Source: Blastopirellula marina (GTDB lineage Bacteria; Planctomycetota; Planctomycetia; Pirellulales; Pirellulaceae). From it: 64,000 nucleotides of DNA. The notes under the pieces were generated by a model. The model worked only from the letters and a program-made list of their open reading frames with translations, was not told the DNA's origin and made no database searches. Location: NCBI RefSeq assembly GCF_002967715.1, contig NZ_PUIA01000037.1, positions 62,001 to 126,000 of the forward strand, in the 5' to 3' direction. This document shows positions 26,326-35,403 of the stretch, one piece after another (position 1 is the stretch's first letter; every line of letters begins with the position of its first letter). A program made the position numbers and the translations under genes.

Positions 26326-27288
26326 TTACGGCAGTTCGACGACTTCCCCGCCGTTGCGAGAACCGATTGCCTGAAAGACGGTCTGGTTCACTGTATCGGG
26401 AATGAAGCGAATCGAGCCGTCAGCCAGTGCAATGTGTCCGCCACCAGGGTGATAGCTGCGGATGTGCGTTTCCATATTAGAACTCACGCATTGACGGCAC
26501 GGGGCGATCGGCGTTCCGTTGCAGTACTGCAAGGCATCACCCACGTCCGTATTAGGACCACGCATCGTCGTGAAGTAGATGTTGCCGTGGTAAGGATTGT
26601 GGTACCGACCTCGCAGGTCATGCGTTCCACCGCAAACAACGTTGCCGGTTCCGGACGCGGCAATGCTATCCTCCTGAAGGCGAATTTCGCCCAACATCGC
26701 GGTGTTGGAGGTTCCGTCGGTGATGTCCTCGAAGCCAGTATTGTTGCGAGGATAGAACATCCCGTCGGTCTTAGTGGCACCACTGTTGGTATGGCTGGAA
26801 CCATTGCAGACGACGTAGTTTCCATGAAAACCCTGTTGTTCGACTTTGTCATCCAGAGGCTCTGAAGGGCAGATGAATGCGTCGAACACGATATTTCGGA
26901 CACTCGTGGGCCAGCCGCCTGGGAACTCGTCGTTTTCAATACGAGGCATGATTTGATCGTAGTAGGCCGTTTGCTCAATGAACGGCATGATCAGGTGAAA
27001 GAAGGAAACCCGGCGATTGCTGGAGTGACCGGGATCGGCACCATTGATGTTGCAGTTGGTTGCCATCGGGAATTTCTGGAACGTGTCGTGATAGTTATGA
27101 AATGCCAGGGCGAGCTGTTTCATGTTGTTGGTGCATGACATCCGCCGAGCAGCTTCGCGTGCTTGCTGCACAGCTGGCAACAAGAGGGCAATCAATACAC
27201 CGATGATGGCAATCACAACCAGCAGTTCCACTAAAGTAAACCCGCGTTGTTGGTCGTTCAGTGACGAACGAAATCGAGTCGAAATCAT
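26326..27288 (-). CDS. DUF1559 prepilin-like protein
   Basis: 320 aa. A type IV prepilin-like N-terminus, RGFTLVELLVVIAIIGVLIA, has the prepilin peptidase site after Gly and the Glu5 of the mature helix. It is followed by the family-specific LLPAVQQAREAARR and then a pilin-like globular domain with the planctomycete H-x9-D-G motif (HPGGGHIALADG, near the C-terminus). DUF1559 proteins are hallmark planctomycete pseudopilins processed like general-secretion pseudopilins; their role is unproven. Cys residues in the middle may form disulfides. ATG at 27288. The lipoprotein gene follows downstream after the hairpin at 26273. Confidence 0.93.
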   Translation of the reverse strand: MISTRFRSSLNDQQRGFTLVELLVVIAIIGVLIALLLPAVQQAREAARRMSCTNNMKQLALAFHNYHDTFQKFPMATNCNINGADPGHSSNRRVSFFHLIMPFIEQTAYYDQIMPRIENDEFPGGWPTSVRNIVFDAFICPSEPLDDKVEQQGFHGNYVVCNGSSHTNSGATKTDGMFYPRNNTGFEDITDGTSNTAMLGEIRLQEDSIAASGTGNVVCGGTHDLRGRYHNPYHGNIYFTTMRGPNTDVGDALQYCNGTPIAPCRQCVSSNMETHIRSYHPGGGHIALADGSIRFIPDTVNQTVFQAIGSRNGGEVVELP

Positions 27289-27689
27289 AGTGCGTACCTA
27301 GTAGATAAAGGCATAAGAATAGATGGCTCAAATACGACAAAAGATTGCCGTACGAAGACTCATTAGGAAAAGGGATTTTTCGGGTGTAGGTGCCCAAGAG
27401 GAGATGGTTGACCCTAGTTTGCGCTTATTTGCGAATCGGGTCAATAAAATTTTATAAAATTTTACTTACATAATAATTCACGTGATATCGGAAGCTATCG
27501 CACCAAATCTAGAAGGAAAACAGCCTCCGATTCAGAAAATGCAAAATGGGACATGCCCGATTCGCAAGATGCTCAAGGGTTACTGTTCTCGAAGCCGAGC
27601 CATGTCGCCGCGCGGAGGAAGCCAAGGTAATTGATCGCCTCTGAAATGCACGCGTTCAGGGTGTGTTCGCAGTCTGGCAGAGTGAGGAG
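27289..27689. other. AT-rich intergenic leader of the DUF1559 gene
   Basis: No gene seen. Around 27440-27480 the sequence is nearly pure A/T (AAAATTTTATAAAATTTTA) and is the most AT-rich stretch in this part of the window. It lies about 150 bp upstream of the DUF1559 start and probably contains its promoter. The glycosyltransferase gene ends at 27690. Confidence 0.4.
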
Positions 27690-29252
27690 CTATTTCGTTT
27701 CCGACGCCGTAGAGTTGGCGGAATTCGCGATTTCAGGGGTAGTGTTTGTTCTCCCCATGTCGCTCGGAGGAATGATGGCGATGCCTATCTTTACGGGATC
27801 CATCGCAGGGGCTTTTACATGCCGGATTTCAATCGGTTTCTGGACAATCGCATTCGGAAAGCGGGATAGCCATTCTTCGATTTGGGCAGGCCGATCGTCT
27901 GGATCTTCCCATACGATGACACCGCCTTGGTCGCGAATGTTTGTTTCATCGATCCAGGGTGCGAATCGAGGGTCGCATTCGGGATAGACATCGACCGGCC
28001 TATCGGCATACACCGAGGCATTGCCGGCCGGCCACCACGATCCAGCGATCGTGGGAGGCTGCCCAGTACTGGCTACCGATTGCCAGCGCAGTTGCACTTC
28101 GTCGGCAAGTTGATTCCCTGGATAGTCGACGCGCAGGTACTTCTCGCGCATGGCCGTTCCGTACACATTGCGTGAACCGACGATGGCCGCGAAGACAATA
28201 CTTAGGCACGCGCAGCCCACTGCAAGCCTGCCGCAGGTAAGTGGGTCTTGCCGACGGCGTTCAAAGCACATCACCAATAGTGCCGGCAAGAAGATCCAGA
28301 TCGGTGCCCCGAGCATGCTGCGAATCATTCCGCCAGTCGCCAAAGAAGCGAGCACGGCGATCGACAACGGCCCAAGCACCACAGCCAAAAGGTAGTCGCG
28401 TGTCAGGCGATCTTCACTGCTAAGGTCGGTTCGCCACTTCCAGAAGAATCCCAGCAGTGCGATGGATCCGATCAGCATACCGGCGATCGCTCCGAGTTGT
28501 TCTCCGAGGAACTTAGCCGGCATGATCAGGTGATTCCAGGCATTGGGTTCGGTATGCGTGCGATCCTGAATGTATTTGAGCGTGATGAAATCGTTTTCGA
28601 CCATCCACCATGCGTGCGGAGCAAACAATAGAAGCGAAACGCCAATCAACACGTACGGGCCCGGCGTTTTCCACAGACCACGTACTTGCGGATGAATCGC
28701 AGCAAACGCGACCAGGCTTAATACGAGCATACCGTGGTCGTACTTCGAGAGCAGACCTAACGCAACAAACACCCCAGCGGCTGCCCAGTAGGCTAGGCGT
28801 CCCTTAGTGATGGCCCAATACAGAAACAACACGGTTAGCGCGGTCATGCCCCGGCGGACCATGTTGTTATTCAGTTCGATGGTGGTGTAGTTGTAGAACG
28901 CACAGGCCTCAAGCAGCGCGGCAGCCGCGAGCGCAATCCAAGGCTTGTTCCGATCGCGAACGATCTCCCACACCGCCCACAGACAAGCCAGAATGCAGGC
29001 CTGAGCGACGATGTACGAAGCCCAGGCTGGGTCGCTGAACCAGCCGCTTGTTCCTGCCGCTAACCAGGCCGGAAGAGGCGGATGCTTGTAGTAGCCCCAT
29101 TGCCATTGGTTGCCCCAGTAGATCATTTCGATCGTATCCAAGGGGGCATTGGCCGCGGTCAGGATAGGCATGATCGACCAGACGATGACATGCGTCAGCG
29201 CGAAGAGCCAGAACCAACGCGTCCAAACCGACGACGAAGCTTCCAATTCCAT
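27690..29252 (-). CDS. GT39-type membrane glycosyltransferase
   Basis: 520 aa, polytopic with about ten hydrophobic helices across residues 10-340. The first extracytoplasmic loop holds a DTIEMIYWG sequence, corresponding to the acidic catalytic site of ArnT/PMT-type glycosyltransferases, followed by KHPPLPAWL, a strong marker of the family (x-H-P-P-L motif). The C-terminal 150 residues form a soluble domain outside the membrane. Such enzymes transfer a sugar from a polyprenyl-phosphate donor to lipid or protein acceptors in the periplasm. The donor and acceptor cannot be told. ATG at 29252. Stands alone; divergent upstream region is short. Confidence 0.85.
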   Translation of the reverse strand: MELEASSSVWTRWFWLFALTHVIVWSIMPILTAANAPLDTIEMIYWGNQWQWGYYKHPPLPAWLAAGTSGWFSDPAWASYIVAQACILACLWAVWEIVRDRNKPWIALAAAALLEACAFYNYTTIELNNNMVRRGMTALTVLFLYWAITKGRLAYWAAAGVFVALGLLSKYDHGMLVLSLVAFAAIHPQVRGLWKTPGPYVLIGVSLLLFAPHAWWMVENDFITLKYIQDRTHTEPNAWNHLIMPAKFLGEQLGAIAGMLIGSIALLGFFWKWRTDLSSEDRLTRDYLLAVVLGPLSIAVLASLATGGMIRSMLGAPIWIFLPALLVMCFERRRQDPLTCGRLAVGCACLSIVFAAIVGSRNVYGTAMREKYLRVDYPGNQLADEVQLRWQSVASTGQPPTIAGSWWPAGNASVYADRPVDVYPECDPRFAPWIDETNIRDQGGVIVWEDPDDRPAQIEEWLSRFPNAIVQKPIEIRHVKAPAMDPVKIGIAIIPPSDMGRTNTTPEIANSANSTASETK

Positions 29253-29357
29253 CTGTAATCCCCATCCTTGCGAGTGGCGTGCTATCTAATTTCGCAGGAA
29301 GATTACCAGGACGATGCTGGCAGGAAAAGAGCGATCGGACCGGGCCGTGATGCTGTG

Positions 29358-29789
29358 CTATCGCTCTGTCTTCTTAAGTCGCTCTGCTAGCATCGCGATG
29401 GCCTCATTGGCTTCGCCTTGCATCAGTTTGACGCCGGCCCCCATCAGCATCGAGGCCACCATGATCGGGATTGTTAGAAAGAAGAACGTCAGCGCGTAGA
29501 GAATGGCCTGCATCAAATCGGGAGCGAGCTTGATTTCCGGCACGTTTTGATTGGCGGCCTCGGCGGCGGCTTTTTCCGCCGCGATATCCTGGATGCGGGC
29601 GATCAGGGGAGGTGGTACTTCCCCATAGATCAGTTCAAGCGTCGCATTGGCCACGTAGATGCCCAACGCCACGCCTGCCACGATTAATAGCGTACCGACC
29701 ATCAACTTATAGATGGTCACGGCACTGAGCCCTTCGGAACTTTTCAGGGCATCATGTCGAAATGGTTCGTCTCGCATGGTTGCGTTCAC
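29358..29789 (-). CDS. Membrane protein at the end of the SPFH operon
   Basis: 143 aa with helices at about 28-50 and 97-120, and a charged C-terminal helix (ANEAIAMLAERLKKTER). GTG start at 29789, 4 bp after the SPFH gene stop; an ATG at 29777 is possible. No known family, but the tight spacing (4 bp) places it in one transcription unit with the two SPFH genes. It may be a partner or assembly factor of their membrane microdomain; inference from context only. The linker 72-90 is Ala/Glu-rich and possibly a coiled coil (AAEKAAAEAANQ). Confidence 0.7.
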   Translation of the reverse strand: MNATMRDEPFRHDALKSSEGLSAVTIYKLMVGTLLIVAGVALGIYVANATLELIYGEVPPPLIARIQDIAAEKAAAEAANQNVPEIKLAPDLMQAILYALTFFFLTIPIMVASMLMGAGVKLMQGEANEAIAMLAERLKKTER

Positions 29790-29793
29790 CTAA

Positions 29794-30711
29794 CTAGTTC
29801 TCGGCCTGAACGTACTGGGTACCACCCGATTTTCCGTTGCCGCTGTTCAGGTTGAACATCACGTTGGCACCACGGGGAATGATGCTGACCTCGGCTTTCG
29901 AGTTGAGCAGCTTCTCGACTTCCATCACCTCGAGCACCGATTCCAGAATCTCTGGATCGGCTTTACCAATTTCATTCAACATCTTACCGACGATATCGGG
30001 TCGCATCGCACCTGCTTCGGCCATCTTCTGCGAGACTTCCTTCGCCGTTTCACTCTTGATCAAGCCAACACGGTTTTCGCCGTCCTGTTTCATGGCACTG
30101 GTGACCTGAATCAGACGTTTGACGACCTTGTCGGTAATATTGTGAACCATCTGCACGTCGGTAAAGAAGACTTTTCGGATGTAGACCGAACCGAGGCGAT
30201 AACCCCACTTCTCAGACAGAGGAGACACCGCGGCGCGAACGGTGCGGCTCAGTGTGTGCCGGTCTTCCAGCATCTTGTCCATTTCCAGGTTGCTCAGCGT
30301 GCTGATCGCGCTGGATGCGACGTTGGCTTGGAGCGAGCCTTCCGGGTTCGTATTGATGAACAGGTAAGCGACTGGGTCGTTGACTTCCATCTCGTACCAC
30401 AAGCCAACACCCATCGGGGTCCCTTCTTCGGAGTTGACCATCTGGCCGCGGAGATAGTGCTGACGCAGGGCCGTGCTGACCACGTGCCGCTTGCCAAAGA
30501 ACGGGACCAACAGCGCGCCCACCCCGAACTTCGAGATCGGCAAGTGCAGGCCAGGCTCGTCGATCGTGCCGATGACCTTACCAAACAGGGTGTAAACGTG
30601 GGCTTCGCATTCATGGACGATCACGTACAGGCCAAAACTGGTGGCGATGCGAAGCATGATCGGGACGAATGCTACCCCGACGAAGAAACCGAAAAGAAGT
30701 ATGGGAAACAT
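29794..30711 (-). CDS. SPFH/Band 7 domain protein B
   Basis: 305 aa: N-terminal membrane helix or hairpin (about 5-28), then the SPFH domain beginning with VYTLFGKVIGTIDEPGLHLP (like the G-x-x-x-x-x-x-G-x-H of prohibitin/HflC). A helical segment follows (SEKWGYRLGSVYIRKVFFTDVQMV, a VYIRKV strand typical of the Band 7 family), then a coiled region with KMAEAGAMRPDIVGKML, and a C-terminal IIPRGANVMFNL. It scaffolds membrane domains or modulates proteases such as FtsH; which applies here is unknown. 56 bp after the other SPFH gene, so a two-component homologous pair as with HflK/HflC. ATG at 30711. Confidence 0.85.
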   Translation of the reverse strand: MFPILLFGFFVGVAFVPIMLRIATSFGLYVIVHECEAHVYTLFGKVIGTIDEPGLHLPISKFGVGALLVPFFGKRHVVSTALRQHYLRGQMVNSEEGTPMGVGLWYEMEVNDPVAYLFINTNPEGSLQANVASSAISTLSNLEMDKMLEDRHTLSRTVRAAVSPLSEKWGYRLGSVYIRKVFFTDVQMVHNITDKVVKRLIQVTSAMKQDGENRVGLIKSETAKEVSQKMAEAGAMRPDIVGKMLNEIGKADPEILESVLEVMEVEKLLNSKAEVSIIPRGANVMFNLNSGNGKSGGTQYVQAEN

Positions 30712-30767
30712 GATTATGATCTCTGTGGGTGATTATGTTGGGTCCGCAATCAACAAGAGAGAAGTTG

Positions 30768-31769
30768 TTACTTCTCTTCTCGGGTTTGAACGACACTGAC
30801 CGCGCGGGATAGCAGCGGCACTTTCAAGTCGCGGATGTAGGCACGGACGGCTCCCGAGCCACCTTCGTGTTTGATTTGCGTGAGTGTTCGAGCCAGTTCT
30901 CGCAGCGGGGCGACTTCGGCCTGGGCGTTGTTCGAGGCGATATCGACGGCTCGCTTGCTCATCGTGATCTGCTGCTCGGCATCGGCCTGGGCGGTACTTA
31001 GGTCGGCGGCTACCTGGTTGCGGGTACTGTTAATGGCTGAAAGAGCACGGTCGACTTCCGGTGGCGGATCGATACTGGTGATCAGTGCCGCATCGAGTTC
31101 CACCCCATAACGACCTGGCGTGCAGCGGCATTGTTCTTCCATGTAGGAATTCAACAGTGGCAGGTTCTTTCGCAGGTCGTTAATCGAGACCCCTTCCGAA
31201 AGATCGATGCTTGTCGGTGCGTCATCGTCGCCGGCGGAAGGCTTGGCGAGGAAGCTGGCACCCTTCGGATCGCTGAACGTAGCGATGCGTTCGCGAAGCA
31301 CGCTCACGAAGTAACCCATGATGTGTTCCAGTGGACTGGAAACACCAAATAAAAACGCGTACAGGTTGTTCTCACTCACTTTGTAGCGGATCTGCCCGTT
31401 GACACCGGTCGTCAGGTTATCTTTGGTGACCGCTTCGATCGTTTCTTGTTTTTTCGTTGGGTCCCACACCAGGTCGACGCTGCGGGTAGCGACGCTCACC
31501 TTATGGACCTGCTGCCATGGCATCTTGAAATAGGGTCCGCCAGGGCCAACGACGCGGACCTTGGGATAGGTGTAACGCTTCTTTTCGTCTTCGCTCAAGT
31601 TCGGATCGTCCAGTGGTTCGACAAACTCTTCGCTCAACCGTTCGGCTCGCCCAAAGGTGGTGATCACGGCCCGTTGGTCAGGCGGAATGATATAGAACGC
31701 CGTCAATATGACGCGAAAGAAGACGTAAGCCATGAGCCCGAGTGTGAGCCCTACCAAGAACGTAGTCAT
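30768..31769 (-). CDS. SPFH/Band 7 domain protein A
   Basis: 333 aa: N-terminal helix (about 5-27), then SPFH with IIPPDQRAVITTFGRAERL (the typical start of the fold), YFKMPWQQVHKVSVATRSVDL, and later YGVELDAALITSIDPPPEVDRALSAINSTRNQVAADLS, which is the C-terminal Band 7 signature followed by a long Ala/Gln/Glu coiled coil. First gene of a three-gene unit. As in HflK/HflC and flotillin pairs, two dissimilar SPFH proteins would build a mixed ring in the cytoplasmic membrane. No protease gene (ftsH) is adjacent. ATG at 31769. Confidence 0.88.
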   Translation of the reverse strand: MTTFLVGLTLGLMAYVFFRVILTAFYIIPPDQRAVITTFGRAERLSEEFVEPLDDPNLSEDEKKRYTYPKVRVVGPGGPYFKMPWQQVHKVSVATRSVDLVWDPTKKQETIEAVTKDNLTTGVNGQIRYKVSENNLYAFLFGVSSPLEHIMGYFVSVLRERIATFSDPKGASFLAKPSAGDDDAPTSIDLSEGVSINDLRKNLPLLNSYMEEQCRCTPGRYGVELDAALITSIDPPPEVDRALSAINSTRNQVAADLSTAQADAEQQITMSKRAVDIASNNAQAEVAPLRELARTLTQIKHEGGSGAVRAYIRDLKVPLLSRAVSVVQTREEK

Positions 31770-32003
31770 GAAGTATCCCCCTAAGATGTCCGCGGCCAGT
31801 CGACCAATCGTTCAACTGTAGCACTGCGCCAAAGCCGTGCGCCCTGATCGTATCGCGCCACGTACAGGTTGCAACGGTTGTCCCCTCTGTAGGGCCGATG
31901 TTGGCGACGAGAATGGTTATGGGCGCGAAATGTTAACGGGTGCGCGGCAAGTTATTCGCCGCCCGGTGGGAAATCTTGGAATGACGTTGAAGATGTTCAA
32001 CGA

Positions 32004-33158
32004 TTAGTTAACCGTGATAACTTTCGCCGCACCGACCTGGCCTTGGTTGATACCTTGCGTCCAGCGGACGTGCACTTCCTTCAACTTGGGAAGATCTTCG
32101 AGATGAACCATCCCTTCGCGCGAGACACCAGTCAACTGAACATCTAAGACTTCCAAGTTGGGCATCTCGCTTAGATACCGTAGGTCATCGTCATAGATGT
32201 TGTACGGTTCGAACGTCAAATCCCGCACCGAGGCGAGCTGTCCGGCGACCTTCACAGCAGTACTCTCGGTGTCATTGGGAGTCGGTTCTTCTTGGGTGAG
32301 AAGTTTTCCTGTGATGTTCTCAACCAATTGCCGACTCTTTGGCCTGGAAGGCTTGATCGTCGTTTTCAAAGCCAGTTCGCGGAGGGAAGTCGCCTGTTTT
32401 AGAGCTGGTAAAGATTCTTCCGAGACAAGATCACATTGAACCGTCAGTTCCTGCAACTGCTTAAGAGCGGGAAATCCTGCGGCGGAAACTCCCGGGACAT
32501 CTAGAATAAAGAGGGACTCGAGCTTGGAAAGCGAATCCAACGACGAGAGGCCGACATCGGTCGCAGGTCCACCGATAATTCCGACTATTTCAAGATTGGG
32601 AAATTGTGATATCTCAACCAGGTTCTCGTCGGAAGCCGACTCCCCAAACAGCGATATTCCCGTAATCTGCTCGGCCTCTCGGAATTGACGAAGCTGTCTG
32701 GGGGAAACCGGTGTCCTTAAGAAACCAAGTGACCGGAGATTCTTAAGCTCTTGCAAGGGCTCCAGAGAGTTCTCTTCGATCGATGAGCTCTGAAACAATA
32801 TGCTTTGCAACTGGTCCAGCTTGGCGATATCTTCGGCCATTTCTCGATCGACGACTTGTCTCTGTACATTCACCGAGATGACACGCGCATAGAGATGATC
32901 GCCGAAACAAAATCGCAGAAAAGCAGGTCCAGGAGGTGAGGCATCCGTCAGGAAATCGTTGCCGTCATACTGATAGTCGTATTGAGCTGAGCCGCCGATC
33001 TTTTGAACAATCTGGGCCTCGCGATAAGAAACGGCAAGGTCACGGCCAACCCACGCCATCAAGACGCACAACAGAGCGGTAATCGCCAACATCGTGCGTA
33101 GGCCGAAGCGTAACCAGCGACGGCGGGGTTTTGCGGGAACTTCTTTGGCTTCCGTCAT
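32004..33158 (-). CDS. Leucine-rich-like membrane protein, paralogue 3
   Basis: 384 aa. N-terminal basic R-R-R-W-L-R-F-G-L-R-T motif, then a transmembrane helix (about 22-42). Next is the pre-LRR module GPAFLRFCFGDHLYARVISV (about 77-96), then irregular leucine-rich repeats such as L-x-x-L-x-N-L-R-S-L-G-F-L and L-x-x-L-P-K-L-K-E-V-H-V. The repeats are not perfect LRRs but follow the internalin-like spacing. Third gene of the tandem unit, 11 bp after the next paralogue. Likely anchored in the cytoplasmic membrane with the repeat domain exposed; binding partner unknown. Divergent from copies 1 and 2. Confidence 0.8.
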   Translation of the reverse strand: MTEAKEVPAKPRRRWLRFGLRTMLAITALLCVLMAWVGRDLAVSYREAQIVQKIGGSAQYDYQYDGNDFLTDASPPGPAFLRFCFGDHLYARVISVNVQRQVVDREMAEDIAKLDQLQSILFQSSSIEENSLEPLQELKNLRSLGFLRTPVSPRQLRQFREAEQITGISLFGESASDENLVEISQFPNLEIVGIIGGPATDVGLSSLDSLSKLESLFILDVPGVSAAGFPALKQLQELTVQCDLVSEESLPALKQATSLRELALKTTIKPSRPKSRQLVENITGKLLTQEEPTPNDTESTAVKVAGQLASVRDLTFEPYNIYDDDLRYLSEMPNLEVLDVQLTGVSREGMVHLEDLPKLKEVHVRWTQGINQGQVGAAKVITVN

Positions 33159-33169
33159 GTTCCGTGGGG

Positions 33170-34219
33170 TTACTTCGGCGAATAGACTTTCTGTTTTGGC
33201 TGCGGCAGGTCTTCGAACTCGTCGTCGTCATAGCGACTGACACTGATGTATTGCGTATCGACATGGATGATCCGCGGTCCGGTTGGCTCTGGGCCGAGAG
33301 CTGCAAACGTACCACAAAAGCCTCCCATTACTACGGTAATCTTCACCGGCGTCAGCGTGTCGAGTCGCATGGTTCCCCAGGCGTAATACTCGATGTCCAA
33401 ATCGTCGGGAGTGATATAAACATCATCTAATTCCGGAATGCTTTTCAGCGTGTCGACGCACCCTTCGTCGACCTTGATTCCGATGGCATAAATATAGGTA
33501 AGCTTCTGACAACTACTCAGTTCCGCGAAACCAACGTTGGTTACCTCTGGTGCTTGCTCGATTTCCAATGACTTAAGCTGGGGAAGCTGGCCGAGCGACT
33601 TCATCCCTCGATCGGTGATCGTTGTCTCGCGGAGATTGACTTCTTCCAAAGCCGGAAGCTCTGGGAGTAATTCCAGGTAGTCGTCCGTGGCCGTCGGGCC
33701 TATCAAGGTAATGGAATTCAGCGGCAATGCCTGGGTAAGCGTCCGCATTTTCTCGATGCTCAAAGTAGTGCCGAGCAATGCTAAGTGCTTGAGCCTGGGC
33801 ATCCGGGCGATCGTTTCGACCGATGAATCGCTGAGCTCTACAGCAGGGATACTTAGCGATTCCAATCGATGACAATCAGCTAACCTGGGGACAAGCGTGT
33901 TGATTTCCTCAGACTCCACACAAGTAACGTGGGTGACGTACGAATGAATGTGCTCGCCAAACAATTTCCGCAGCACCCATGGACCAGACGGCTCAGGCGG
34001 TTTGGCCCACATGACGTTCTCGTGATAGTCGTACGACGCGTACCCGCCTGCTTTCTCAACGGCGGCGACCACTTCAGACTCACGCTGAGCCCGATAAATG
34101 TCTCTGGCAATCCACCCCATCGGCAATGACATCAGAAGCACAAGCACCATCAGCCCGCGCAGGCCGAAGCTTAGCCAGCGGCGTCGTGGTTTCGGGTGAT
34201 CTTGGTTCACTTCTGACAT
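33170..34219 (-). CDS. Leucine-rich-like membrane protein, paralogue 2
   Basis: 349 aa. Nearly identical N-terminus to the upstream copy: RRRWLSFGLRGLMVLVLLMS, then GWIARDIYRAQRESEVVAAV. The pre-LRR module GPWVLRKLFGEHIHSYVTHV is at about 83-102, and leucine-rich repeats with LPRLKHLALLGTTLS- and LPQLKSLEIEQAPEV-like units follow. Of the three tandem genes, copies 1 and 2 are the closest pair. The short spacing (14 bp from copy 1 and 11 bp to copy 3) shows co-transcription. A C-terminal tail carrying YDDDEFEDLPQP also resembles copy 1. Function unknown. Confidence 0.8.
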   Translation of the reverse strand: MSEVNQDHPKPRRRWLSFGLRGLMVLVLLMSLPMGWIARDIYRAQRESEVVAAVEKAGGYASYDYHENVMWAKPPEPSGPWVLRKLFGEHIHSYVTHVTCVESEEINTLVPRLADCHRLESLSIPAVELSDSSVETIARMPRLKHLALLGTTLSIEKMRTLTQALPLNSITLIGPTATDDYLELLPELPALEEVNLRETTITDRGMKSLGQLPQLKSLEIEQAPEVTNVGFAELSSCQKLTYIYAIGIKVDEGCVDTLKSIPELDDVYITPDDLDIEYYAWGTMRLDTLTPVKITVVMGGFCGTFAALGPEPTGPRIIHVDTQYISVSRYDDDEFEDLPQPKQKVYSPK

Positions 34220-34233
34220 GTTTCGTGGGCTTA

Positions 34234-35280
34234 CTATGGCGAATGGGTTTCTTGCTGTGACTGGGGCAGGTCGATGAGTTCGTCTTCGTTGAAGCGATCG
34301 ACGGAGATGCTCGCTGCACCGATGCGAAGTATCGGTGGTCCGGTTTTCTCGGAAGGCGTGGCGGCGAACGTTCCACAGAGGCCTGCCGATTGGGTTGAGA
34401 TCTTCACTGGAGTGAGCGTATCGAGTCGCATGGATTCCTGGGCTTGGTATTCAATTTCCAACACATCGGGAATGATGTAGACGTCATCCACTTCGGGAAG
34501 GGACTTAAGCGTCTCGATGCAGCCATTGTCGACCTTTGTTCCCCGCAACCAGAGATGGGTCAGTTTCTGACAAGGGGTCAGGGCCGCCAGGCCGGCGTTG
34601 GTGACCGCTGAGGCGTGTTCAATTTCCAACCAGGCAAGCTCAGGTAGTTGTCCCAGCGATTGCATGCCGCTGTCGGTGATGGTTGTGTCTTTGAGTGTGA
34701 CTTTTTCCAGGTTCGAAAAATGGGACAGCTGCTGGAGGTGCTGGTCCGTAGCAGTCGGTCCCGTCAGCTTGATCGACCTGAGAGACGGTGCCTGGGACAA
34801 CAGTTTTAGTTGCTCGACGGTTAGGGGTGTGTCGTAGAGCACCAGTTCAACCAGCTTCGGCAGTCGGGCAAGCGTTTCGATCGACTGGTCGCTAAGCGTC
34901 TGCGAGGGAAGCTGCAAGTAGCCGAGCCGACCGCAACTGGCAAGCAAGGGGACTAGCGTATTGACGTCTTCCTTCTCTCCAATGACAACTAAGTCGACGT
35001 GCGCGTGGATATGATCGCCGAACAGCTTGCGAAGGATCCAAGGTCCCGGCAGATTAGGCGGTTCGCCCCAGGCCGAAAGCTTTTGATAGTCGTACATGGC
35101 GTACCCACCAGTTTTCTCGATCGCCGTCACCGCTTCCGTCTCGCGCTGGGTCCGGTAAACATCCCGGGCAATCCACCCCATCGGCAATGACAGCAGAAGC
35201 ACAAGCACCATCAGCCCGCGCAGGCCGAAACTTAGCCAGCGGCGTTTGGGTTTCTTCGTGCTCTCATTGGTGGAGTTCAT
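34234..35280 (-). CDS. Leucine-rich-like membrane protein, paralogue 1
   Basis: 348 aa. The ATG at 35280 is chosen because the product then begins MNSTNESTKKPKRRWLSFG, aligned with its paralogues; the open frame extends 63 codons upstream but is not coding-like. It has RRWLSFGLRGLMVLVLLLSL, then GWIARDVYRTQRETEAVTAI, the module GPWILRKLFGDHIHAHVDLV, then irregular leucine repeats. First gene of a three-gene tandem array and the member nearest the divergent promoter region shared with the PAAR gene. The array arose by duplication; whether the products form a complex is unknown. Confidence 0.82.
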   Translation of the reverse strand: MNSTNESTKKPKRRWLSFGLRGLMVLVLLLSLPMGWIARDVYRTQRETEAVTAIEKTGGYAMYDYQKLSAWGEPPNLPGPWILRKLFGDHIHAHVDLVVIGEKEDVNTLVPLLASCGRLGYLQLPSQTLSDQSIETLARLPKLVELVLYDTPLTVEQLKLLSQAPSLRSIKLTGPTATDQHLQQLSHFSNLEKVTLKDTTITDSGMQSLGQLPELAWLEIEHASAVTNAGLAALTPCQKLTHLWLRGTKVDNGCIETLKSLPEVDDVYIIPDVLEIEYQAQESMRLDTLTPVKISTQSAGLCGTFAATPSEKTGPPILRIGAASISVDRFNEDELIDLPQSQQETHSP

Positions 35281-35403
35281 ACGCCTGATCGTACCGAATG
35301 TAACGATCGTCTGCCAAGATTTTGTGGTTTGCCTACCCCCTGCGCTTTTCGGGTGACCTAACCTTTCCCAGCCGTTTTGCTTACGCGTTTTGCTGGGAAA
35401 GTC

